A DNA stretch of 35,536 nt, from positions 1-35,536 of the IMG/VR virus record IMGVR_UViG_3300032286_002176; one strand, given 5' to 3'. The position numbers and the translations under genes are program-made. Below the pieces are notes generated by a model. The model saw only the letters and a program-made list of their open reading frames with translations, was not told the DNA's origin and searched no databases. This document shows positions 1 through 6,207 of the stretch, one piece after another (within the stretch, counting starts at the first letter, position 1; every line of letters starts with the position of its first letter). This stretch comes from a virus.

Positions 1-1689
1 TTACTCTGTGCCCACCACGCCCTCGCGCCGCCTGTCCGCCGCGCCGACCAGGCCGCGCCTTGAAAATTGCACGGCGTGCAGGCCGCTGTCCTCGCCCGTT
101 ACAGCCGTAACGGTGTGGCCGCGTGCACGCAACCCCTCGATCACCGTGGCGGGCAGGCGGTCCACCTCTGCCGATACGCTGTCCGGTTTGGCCACGATGT
201 TGGGCAGGTCGATCGCCTCTTGCAGCGGCAGTCCCCAATCCAGCACGCCGACCAAAACCTTGGCGACATAGCTGGGGATAGAGGCGCCACCAGGTGACCC
301 CAGTGCCAGCACCAGGTGGCCTTTCGCATCGAACACCAGGGTCGGTACCATGCTGGATCGCGGCCGTTTGCCGCCCTCAACCCGGTTTGCAACGGGCACG
401 CCATCCTTTTGCGGTACAAAACTGAAATCCGTCAATTGGTTGTTCAGGATCATACCGCCCGCGGTGCGGCCTGACCCAAACACATACTCGACACTTTGTG
501 TGACGCTGACGACATCGCCATCGCTATCCACCACAACAAAATGGCTGGTGCCGGTGTTTTGGAATGTGGGATCGCCCGCAAGCCCGACGCGGATTTCACC
601 CGGCGGCGGGGCGGTCAGTGCACGGGTCCCGATCAAGGTGGCACGGGTGCGCAGATAGGCGGGGTTCAACAGGTGCGCACTGACATCCTCGGCATAATCG
701 GGATCCGCGTAATAGACGGCACGATCCGCCAGCATCAACCGAGCGGCCTCGACAAATTGATGCCACGCGGTGGCGTCCTGTGGCCCGCGTTTGGCGATAT
801 CTGTGTGGGCGAGGGTGCCCATGATTTCGAGCAGTCCCACCCCGCCGCCCGGCAGGGGCGGCACACAGATGCGATAGGTGCGATAAGGGCGGCACAAGGC
901 TTCCTTGGGCAGGGCCTTGTACGCCTTCATGTCCTCCAGCGTCATCGTCCCTCCATCGGGCGCTGTGGCCGCTACGGCGGCGATGGTCTGTGCGATGGCA
1001 CCTTGGTAAAAACTGCTGGCGCCATAGGTTCCGAGGCGGCGCAATACATCGGCATAACCGGGGTTTTTCAACACAGCACCGGTCGGCAGCGGCTGGCCCT
1101 GCGCATCAAAATACAGCTTTTGCATCCACGGCTGGCGCACAAGCGCGGGGTCGGATGCGATCAAGCGCGCCATGCGCGGCGAAACCTCAAACCCGGCAGT
1201 GGCCAGATCGCGGGCAAAAGCCACATCCTCGGCCCAGGTTTTGCGGCCATATTTGGTGTGCGCCAGATCCAGCATGGCCACCAATCCCGGCACGCCGATG
1301 CTGTTACCCGACCGGGCGGCCTCCAGAAACGGTTTGGCGGTGCCGTCCGCATTCAGGAACACATCTGGTTTGATCGCCGCCGGTGCCACTTCGCGCCCGT
1401 CAAAGGCTGTGACCGCACCGGTGCGGGCGTTGTAGTGCATCATGAACCCGCCACCGCCGAGCCCTGAGCTTTGCGGCTCGACCAGTGTCAGCGTCGCGGC
1501 CACGGCAATGGCGGCATCTGTGGCATCACCGCCCGCGCGCAGAACCGCCATCCCGGCCTCGACCGCGTGGGGGTTGGCGGCCACGACCATGGCGTGCGGT
1601 GCTGTGGGCACCAGCCCCGGTACGGGCACGCTGGCACAGGCAGACACAAGGGCGGCGGTCAGGGCAAAAAGCGACAGGCGTTTGATCAT
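1..1689 (-). CDS. ggt: Gamma-glutamyltransferase, lipoprotein form (host)
   Basis: Periplasmic or outer-membrane-anchored gamma-glutamyltranspeptidase, which cleaves and transfers the gamma-glutamyl group of glutathione. It is made as a precursor that cuts itself in two. The N-terminus is a lipoprotein signal peptide with lipobox V-S-A-C (Cys18). The probable catalytic Thr, the first residue of the small subunit, is Thr381 in the context NTGTSHFVVVD, followed by the glycine-rich GSPGG motif typical of the family. The length, 562 residues, is normal. I start at ATG 1689; the same frame stays open to 1866, but that extension would run antisense through the tRNA and would bury the signal peptide. 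This is host DNA flanking the prophage and has no link to phage functions. Confidence 0.95.
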   Translation of the reverse strand: MIKRLSLFALTAALVSACASVPVPGLVPTAPHAMVVAANPHAVEAGMAVLRAGGDATDAAIAVAATLTLVEPQSSGLGGGGFMMHYNARTGAVTAFDGREVAPAAIKPDVFLNADGTAKPFLEAARSGNSIGVPGLVAMLDLAHTKYGRKTWAEDVAFARDLATAGFEVSPRMARLIASDPALVRQPWMQKLYFDAQGQPLPTGAVLKNPGYADVLRRLGTYGASSFYQGAIAQTIAAVAATAPDGGTMTLEDMKAYKALPKEALCRPYRTYRICVPPLPGGGVGLLEIMGTLAHTDIAKRGPQDATAWHQFVEAARLMLADRAVYYADPDYAEDVSAHLLNPAYLRTRATLIGTRALTAPPPGEIRVGLAGDPTFQNTGTSHFVVVDSDGDVVSVTQSVEYVFGSGRTAGGMILNNQLTDFSFVPQKDGVPVANRVEGGKRPRSSMVPTLVFDAKGHLVLALGSPGGASIPSYVAKVLVGVLDWGLPLQEAIDLPNIVAKPDSVSAEVDRLPATVIEGLRARGHTVTAVTGEDSGLHAVQFSRRGLVGAADRRREGVVGTE

Positions 1690-1726
1690 GCCCCTTTGTA
1701 TCAGCCTCAAGCTGAAAGATAAGGGC

Positions 1727-1755
1727 TTGCGCCCGGCAGCCCGACACGCTAAAAG
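1727..1755 (+). promoter_or_regulatory. Possible sigma70-like promoter of tRNA-Arg
   Basis: A TTGCGC hexamer (1727-1732) is separated by exactly 17 bases from TAAAAG (1750-1755), and the mature tRNA begins 13 bases after the -10. The arrangement fits a stable-RNA promoter, but both boxes are imperfect and this is an inference from spacing only. Confidence 0.35.
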
Positions 1756-1767
1756 CGCGGCCTTGAT

Positions 1768-1844
1768 GCACTCGTAGCTCAGCTGGATAGAGCACCAGAC
1801 TACGAATCTGGGGGTCGGGCGTTCGAATCGCTCCGAGTGCGCCA
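1768..1844 (+). tRNA. tRNA-Arg (anticodon ACG)
   Basis: The cloverleaf can be folded by eye. The acceptor arms are GCACTCG (1768-1774) and CGAGTGC (1834-1840). The D-arm is followed by an anticodon stem CCAGA/TCTGG with loop CTACGAA, giving anticodon ACG. The T-loop is TTCGAAT, and a genomically encoded CCA sits at 1842-1844 after discriminator G. ACG (read as ICG) decodes CGN arginine codons. The gene is intact and is the likely attachment target, because phage genes begin within about 100 bases of its 3' end. Confidence 0.95.
1800..1844 (+). other. Probable attL core in tRNA-Arg 3' half
   Basis: Tyrosine integrases commonly recombine in the anticodon-to-3' part of tRNA genes, and the phage restores the tRNA by carrying an identical 3' segment. 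Host ggt and the tRNA lie to the left and phage lysis genes start at 1946, so the junction must be here or just downstream. The matching attR would lie just past the integrase stop at 35536, outside the window, so the exact core cannot be fixed. Confidence 0.45.
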
Positions 1845-1893
1845 CTCTTTTCAATGACTTAGACAATTTAGACCGTGAACAAAATGAGATTTT

Positions 1894-1925
1894 CCGACTT
1901 TGTTTAAAGTCGGACGTCCGACTTT
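1894..1925. repeat. Alternating inverted repeats CCGACTTT / AAAGTCGG
   Basis: Three 8-bp arms alternate in orientation: CCGACTTT (1894-1901), AAAGTCGG (1906-1913) and CCGACTTT (1918-1925), with starts 12 bases apart. The last two form a perfect 20-bp palindrome (1906-1925) centred on ACGT. The middle arm can pair with either neighbour. No T-run follows on either strand, so this does not look like an intrinsic terminator. Its place between attL and the last lysis gene suggests a protein-binding site, such as an integrase or excisionase arm site. Confidence 0.6.
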
Positions 1926-1945
1926 AAGACGTCCGCACCAAACAC

Positions 1946-2209
1946 TCACTCACCAATCTCGCTCAAAAAAACCTTCACAGCCGCCACCGTCGCCCGGCAG
2001 TCTTGCCCCGCCACTTGCAGGCGCAGCATATACGTGGCCAGCGCGTTATCGGTCACAGGATCGGCCGGAACCTCGGGCTCAGGCAAACAGATCAGCAGCG
2101 CATCAGGGATGATCGGCCCCACCGGCGGGACCGGCGGCTTGCTCGCGCAACTCACCAAGGGCAATCCGCACAGCAGGGCTATCAGCACAATCACGGGTGA
2201 TGGGCGCAT
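1946..2209 (-). CDS. o-spanin (Rz1-like outer-membrane lipoprotein)
   Basis: Small 87-residue lipoprotein: a hydrophobic signal peptide (VIVLIALLCGLPLVSC, lipobox Cys about residue 21) followed by a short proline-rich stretch (PPVPPVGP). This is the usual make-up of Rz1, the outer-membrane half of the spanin pair that joins inner and outer membranes in the last step of lysis. The start at ATG 2209 lies inside the i-spanin gene in another frame, overlapping its last 107 bases, as is usual for Rz/Rz1. It is the last gene of the minus-strand operon. The frame can be extended upstream to 2308, but that would hide the signal peptide. Confidence 0.8.
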   Translation of the reverse strand: MRPSPVIVLIALLCGLPLVSCASKPPVPPVGPIIPDALLICLPEPEVPADPVTDNALATYMLRLQVAGQDCRATVAAVKVFLSEIGE

Positions 2210-2495
2210 GGGCCACCTCGCTTTCGATGGTTTGCAGGCGGGTAACAACCTCGACACGTTTGGATTGCAGCTCAGACACGGCCCTGAAACCGGCCTGATA
2301 GGCTTCAATCTGCTTTTGGTGTGATAGACGCTCTGTGGCGAGTTGCGCTTGTACGGCCTTCTCAGAGGCTTGCAGGCGCTTTATCTTTTCGCCACGCAGA
2401 TTGAACCACCAGATAAAACCAACAACGGCGATGACCAGTGCGGCCCATAGGGCGGCTTTGCGCAACAGGGCACGCCACAGAATGGTTTCAAGCAT
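2103..2495 (-). CDS. i-spanin (Rz-like inner-membrane protein)
   Basis: 130 residues with one transmembrane helix near the N-terminus (about residues 15-31, AALVIAVVGFIWWFNL), then a long charged helical region rich in K, E, Q and A (about 35-105), likely a periplasmic coiled coil. This is the topology of Rz-type i-spanins. The out-of-frame lipoprotein gene nested at its 3' end supports the assignment. The start at ATG 2495 overlaps the preceding membrane-protein gene by 8 bases. The extended frame up to 2585 has no better start. Confidence 0.8.
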   Translation of the reverse strand: MLETILWRALLRKAALWAALVIAVVGFIWWFNLRGEKIKRLQASEKAVQAQLATERLSHQKQIEAYQAGFRAVSELQSKRVEVVTRLQTIESEVAHAPITRDCADSPAVRIALGELREQAAGPAGGADHP

Positions 2496-2745
2496 TGTCG
2501 CCACCCTTTCCGAAGCGCACGCGCACGATCTGCGCCCAGTCGAACGAGGCCCCCGCGATATAGAGTGTATCGAGCAGAACGCCACGGACGATCAGGGCCA
2601 GTGCGATCCAGCGCAGGTCTAATGGTGTGTCGATCTTGAAGATTATAAGCGCCACTCCGGCAGCAATTAATACCGTCAGGACCCCGGCATAAATGCGGCG
2701 AAAGAACCATTTTGGCTCGGGCGGGGTATCGTCTGGGGCGGTCAT
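2488..2745 (-). CDS. Small two-helix membrane protein, candidate holin
   Basis: 85 residues: a short polar, acidic and proline-rich N-terminus, then two predicted membrane helices (about residues 19-38, VLTVLIAAGVALIIF, and 47-63, ALALIVRGVLLDTLYIAG), then a basic tail. Size, topology and position between endolysin and spanins fit a holin that lets the endolysin through the inner membrane, but no family motif is recognised. It starts at ATG 2745 and overlaps the endolysin stop by four bases (ATGA). The single-span protein at 3206-3478 is the rival candidate for holin. Confidence 0.6.
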   Translation of the reverse strand: MTAPDDTPPEPKWFFRRIYAGVLTVLIAAGVALIIFKIDTPLDLRWIALALIVRGVLLDTLYIAGASFDWAQIVRVRFGKGGDNA

Positions 2746-3209
2746 GCGGCACGCTCGAACAAATCAGCCTCGGCGGCGCGACGGCGCGTCAACCCTGCTG
2801 AAACCTCATAGGACCCATCATCGAGCCGGATTTTGTTCCAGCGTGCGAGTTGCGCGCGCACATCAGCAAACTTTCCGGCATTGATCCGCTTAAGCAGCGT
2901 GGACCCGCCAAACGCGAGCGCCCCCACATTGAACACAAAGCTCACCAGTGCGGCGAACTGGTTGTCATTCAACGCTACCGTGACACGGCGCTCGACACTG
3001 CGCGCCGCTTCCGTCAGATCCTCGCGCAACAGCCGCTCAGCTTCAGCTTCAGTGATGGTCTTGCCAGACTTAACATCACGCGCAGAGACAGTGCGGGTGT
3101 GCCCCCAGGCGATGGACGGCACCCCCGCCTGGCAGAGATATGCACGCAACCGCTTAGCTTCAAATTCCTTAATCAGAGAGACGCCAGCAGCGTTAACGGG
3201 ACGCGTCAT
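2742..3209 (-). CDS. Endolysin, GH24 lysozyme (muramidase)
   Basis: 155 residues, the typical length of T4-like GH24 lysozymes, which cut the MurNAc-GlcNAc bond of peptidoglycan. The N-terminal signature E17..Y24..C26..S32 followed by AWGHT lines up with the T4 triad Glu11-Asp20-Thr26 at the same spacing (9 and 15 residues). Here the Asp position is Cys and the Thr position is Ser. The C-terminal half (NQFAALVSFVFNVG, SAGLTRRRAAEADLF) is typical of phage lysozymes. There is no signal peptide or SAR helix, so export should need a holin. It overlaps its neighbours by four bases on each side. Confidence 0.92.
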   Translation of the reverse strand: MTRPVNAAGVSLIKEFEAKRLRAYLCQAGVPSIAWGHTRTVSARDVKSGKTITEAEAERLLREDLTEAARSVERRVTVALNDNQFAALVSFVFNVGALAFGGSTLLKRINAGKFADVRAQLARWNKIRLDDGSYEVSAGLTRRRAAEADLFERAA

Positions 3210-3478
3210 GGACCGCGCCCCTCAAACTGACCGTGCTCCAGGCGGTCAATCCGCCCCGCATAACCATCCCAAAGTTGCACGGCCATCCATCCAATAACGG
3301 CGACAAAAGTGGCGGTCACACCCCCCAAAGCCCAAAATCCAACCCTCTTCAGGCCCGCAACACCGTCCGCGAGTGTCTGATAGCGCTGAGCGCACAGCTG
3401 CTCATGGCCTTCAACCCAACTGTCAATTCCCGCCATGCGCTCACCCAGCGTACCCGCTGGCCCCTCTTTGCTGTACAT
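3206..3478 (-). CDS. Small single-span membrane protein of the lysis cassette
   Basis: 90 residues with a hydrophilic N-terminal half and one membrane helix in the C-terminal half (about residues 50-70, VGFWALGGVTATFVAVIGWMAVQ), ending in a charged tail. The layout recalls XhlA-like or accessory holin proteins, but no motif fixes the family. I choose ATG 3478, preceded by a GGGGG stretch; a TTG at 3493 is the alternative. It is coupled to the endolysin (ATGA overlap), so a role in lysis is likely. Confidence 0.6.
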   Translation of the reverse strand: MYSKEGPAGTLGERMAGIDSWVEGHEQLCAQRYQTLADGVAGLKRVGFWALGGVTATFVAVIGWMAVQLWDGYAGRIDRLEHGQFEGRGP

Positions 3479-3516
3479 CACGCACCCCCGCAACTACCGG
3501 CCACGTCACTCTGATA

Positions 3517-3903
3517 TTAAGCCCCGTCAGAGGGGACAGCTTTTTCCGCCGCTTCCAAATGGGCGATTACAGCAACCGCACTTGACGGGCCGATGGCAAA
3601 GACGATCTGAGCCTTAATGTAACTCACCTGGTCTACCCCCAGATCAATTACACCGCCCTCAGCCTTTGCGCAGGCATTGTAAATTTCCATGCGGCGCTGC
3701 AAATCCGAAGCCTTCAGCGGCAATGAACGCCCGTCTTCAGACTGAGGGTTAGAATTGAACATGGCGCTCAAGGCGTCATCCAGTGTGAAATCCTTTGTCG
3801 TGTACGAATCAATTTTTGATACATCGGCATCCGGGCTTTTCAACGCCTTAAATTTGACGGTTTCACCGCGCCACTTAATCACGTCAGTCAGGCTGTATTT
3901 CAT
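3517..3903 (-). CDS. Unknown protein between tail fibre and lysis genes
   Basis: 128 residues, soluble, with no signal peptide or membrane helix. I do not recognise the family. The start at ATG 3903 has a good ribosome-binding site, GGAGAG six bases upstream; an in-frame TTG at 3906 is less likely. It lies 24 bases after the tail-fibre stop. Proteins in this place are often fibre chaperones or cap proteins, but nothing in the sequence proves that. Confidence 0.65.
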   Translation of the reverse strand: MKYSLTDVIKWRGETVKFKALKSPDADVSKIDSYTTKDFTLDDALSAMFNSNPQSEDGRSLPLKASDLQRRMEIYNACAKAEGGVIDLGVDQVSYIKAQIVFAIGPSSAVAVIAHLEAAEKAVPSDGA

Positions 3904-3927
3904 CAAATCTCTCCATGTTTTTTAGGG

Positions 3928-6150
3928 TTAAGTCAGTATGCCCGCAGTAACGAGCGCAGATCTCAGAGTGTTCAAGTCATTGACCTTTGCGTATGTTGCG
4001 CCCGCCTGCGCATTGTCCTGGCCGGTAAATGCAGCAACGGCCTGGACCGCAAAGCTTGCCCGGTGCCAGGCACCGGCAGCGCGGACTTTGGCGTACCCAC
4101 CAGCGCTATTGTAATATATGTCACCATTGGCCACCGAGGTAGGATCAGCAGCCAGCACGGGCATGCGAATGCCGCCATTTGCAACAAACCGAGTGTGCTC
4201 CGTCCATGCCGCGTTGTTTGCCCGGTTATAAACGATCATTGGCGTGGAGCCGCCGCCCTCATCGGGCGTATCCATACGCCAGCCATAACCGCTGCCAAAT
4301 CGAGTACTCAGCCACTCAACGCCACCACTCGATCCGGCTGCACCGCCTGGGTTGCACAGACGGATCATACCTTTCGCGGTCGGATCGCCAGAAGTTGAGC
4401 CGCTGAAATACACCCAAAGCGGGTCACTGGTTTTGATGACGCCAGATCCGGCGGTCTCAAAGATCATATCGACGTTGGTTTCGCCGATGGTCAAGAACTT
4501 GACGCCCGCCCCCGTAGCGCCACCGATCACGTGCACGCCGTTCAGATCCGTTGTCAGGCCGGAAACGCGGAAGAAGTCCACCGTGCCGTTGGCATTTTGG
4601 AAGGATGCGCCATTGTTGCTGAAATTCAGGGCTTGCGCATAAGTCGTGACCGTCCCACCAGTCTTAATAGCAGCGCAGAGCGCGCCTGCAGGATTGAGCC
4701 ATTGTTGCGCATGACCAGTTATAAACTCAAGGGCGACGGCTGAACCCGTAGTGCCGTTACAACCATACAACGCATTGTATCCGAAGATGATGCCCTTTAA
4801 GAAGCTTTCCCCATTGGCGACAATGCCCAAAGCGCAAGATGCTGGAAAAATCGGGAAGGGCTTCGTGCTCTTCTGACCACCACTGGCGAGCCAAAGCGCT
4901 ATCGATGACCCATTCACATATGGAGTAGCAGCGCTGATGGGTGTTGCAGCCACACCGCCCTGGACGATATCGATCTCACGCCCAATGGCGCCACCCGCAT
5001 AAATAGTGATGGCCTCGTCCAGGCCAGCATAAACACGCTGCAGAGCGCTGTTAACATCGTTATAGGCCCAGTTCGACCCAGCAATTGCATCCTCAGTCGA
5101 TACCGCGTTGTCAGACGCGCGAACACCGGTGATCAACGCGCCAAGCCCCTCGCTCGACATGATGATGGCCTGATGATTCTTAACCGTGCACGCGCGCAAC
5201 TCTTCCAGCCAGTTGTTGACGCCGCTGATCAGAGACCAGTGCAGATCACCCGATGCCGATGCCGCAGCAGACCCAGAAATAGGATAGGTGAAGGTGTTCG
5301 GTCCGGTAACGGTAATGGTCTTCTTCCCCAGGAAGTCCGCTTCGTTGCCGCCAGTGATTTGCAGCACCTGCCCCGTGGTCCGCCCGTGCGCATTAGAGAT
5401 AGCAGTCGCGGTTGTGCCTGAGCGCACAATGGAAGTGATAGCCACATATCCGCGACCCGGCTTCAAATCATCGGTTGGGCCCCGCAGGATGCGGTCCCCG
5501 ATCACATGCACAACCCCATTCGGGCGGCCAGCATCAAGCTCATGATGATTTGGATAGAACCCGCCACGGCCAGCAAAACCCGAAGCGGCAAGAAACTCAT
5601 CAACGGTCTCAGCAAGCAGAAGATCGGTTGCGTATGTCGAGACCGGCAGGCTGATTTGGTTACCAGCCCTCAAATTTCCGTCGCCGTTGAAGTAAAGGAA
5701 TTTGCCCGCACGGTCATTGGCCGCAGGAAGATATTGGGCATCCGCCGTCGAGAAGATATCCCCGCGTACGCAGTAATCCATATCCCGGCGCAATTGCTGG
5801 ACAACAACTGTTAAATGGGCCATGTCCGCGTTCAAGTCGCTGGACCGGAGAGGACCGGTGACACCGATATTCGCCGGGCGGGCCTCTGGGAAATTGCTCT
5901 GAACCAGTACCAGGTCACCCTCAGCAGCGCCCGTGGTCAGAGTAACAGCGCCGCCATTCTGCTGGCCAACGCCCGACACACTGAAATCATCTGTTGTTAA
6001 AACCTCAGATTCACCGGTCGCCACCCGCTTGATTTGAACTTCAATATAGGCCGCGCTTGTTATCGGCCAATCATAGTCAAAATCCACCTGTCCAGCGGTT
6101 GCATCGTACAGGCGACGGCGATCAGAAAATGGAATTGTCAGGGCGGTCAT
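3928..6150 (-). CDS. Tail fibre / receptor-binding protein
   Basis: 740 residues. The N-terminal 130 residues (RRRLYDATAGQ, DFDYDWP, TTDDFSVSG, then SSDLNADMAHLTVVVQQLRRDMDY) resemble the virion-anchoring domain of T7-type fibres. Residues about 234-305 (ATAISNAHGRTTGQ, TFTYPISG) look like the beta-rich FCCH-type repeat found in phage fibres. The rest is rich in G, A, N, S and T and probably beta-structured. The C-terminus contains DIYYNSAGGYAKVRAAGAWH, a common fibre-tip pattern. No intramolecular chaperone or hydrolase motif is obvious. ATG 6150 has no strong Shine-Dalgarno sequence. The upstream gap carries copy A of the late element. Confidence 0.85.
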   Translation of the reverse strand: MTALTIPFSDRRRLYDATAGQVDFDYDWPITSAAYIEVQIKRVATGESEVLTTDDFSVSGVGQQNGGAVTLTTGAAEGDLVLVQSNFPEARPANIGVTGPLRSSDLNADMAHLTVVVQQLRRDMDYCVRGDIFSTADAQYLPAANDRAGKFLYFNGDGNLRAGNQISLPVSTYATDLLLAETVDEFLAASGFAGRGGFYPNHHELDAGRPNGVVHVIGDRILRGPTDDLKPGRGYVAITSIVRSGTTATAISNAHGRTTGQVLQITGGNEADFLGKKTITVTGPNTFTYPISGSAAASASGDLHWSLISGVNNWLEELRACTVKNHQAIIMSSEGLGALITGVRASDNAVSTEDAIAGSNWAYNDVNSALQRVYAGLDEAITIYAGGAIGREIDIVQGGVAATPISAATPYVNGSSIALWLASGGQKSTKPFPIFPASCALGIVANGESFLKGIIFGYNALYGCNGTTGSAVALEFITGHAQQWLNPAGALCAAIKTGGTVTTYAQALNFSNNGASFQNANGTVDFFRVSGLTTDLNGVHVIGGATGAGVKFLTIGETNVDMIFETAGSGVIKTSDPLWVYFSGSTSGDPTAKGMIRLCNPGGAAGSSGGVEWLSTRFGSGYGWRMDTPDEGGGSTPMIVYNRANNAAWTEHTRFVANGGIRMPVLAADPTSVANGDIYYNSAGGYAKVRAAGAWHRASFAVQAVAAFTGQDNAQAGATYAKVNDLNTLRSALVTAGILT

Positions 6151-6179
6151 GCGGCGGGGTCCACTTCACCCGCTCAGGG

Positions 6180-6207
6180 TATGCCGCCGCCACGTTCCGT
6201 AATTTCA
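6180..6207 (-). promoter_or_regulatory. Late element copy A, upstream of tail fibre
   Basis: On the minus strand this 28-bp block begins TGAAATTACGGAAC and ends GCGGCGGCATA. It matches the block at 18741-18768 at 25 of 28 positions. It occupies the only gap between the last ejection gene and the tail fibre, ending 29 bases before the fibre ATG. The leader that follows also shares GGTGAAGTGG (6161-6170) with the capsid leader. Proposed role: promoter or activator site; the function is inferred. Confidence 0.6.

Noticed and set aside
1690-1866. N-terminal extension of the ggt frame up to 1866
   Set aside because: It runs antisense through the tRNA-Arg gene and would hide a clear lipoprotein signal peptide that starts at 1689.
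1906-1925. Intrinsic terminator for the tRNA or the lysis operon
   Set aside because: The palindrome has no T-run on either strand after the stem.
3928-6150. Diversity-generating retroelement acting on the tail fibre
   Set aside because: The Bbp19-like gene recalled phage BPP-1, but no reverse transcriptase gene or template repeat is present in the window.
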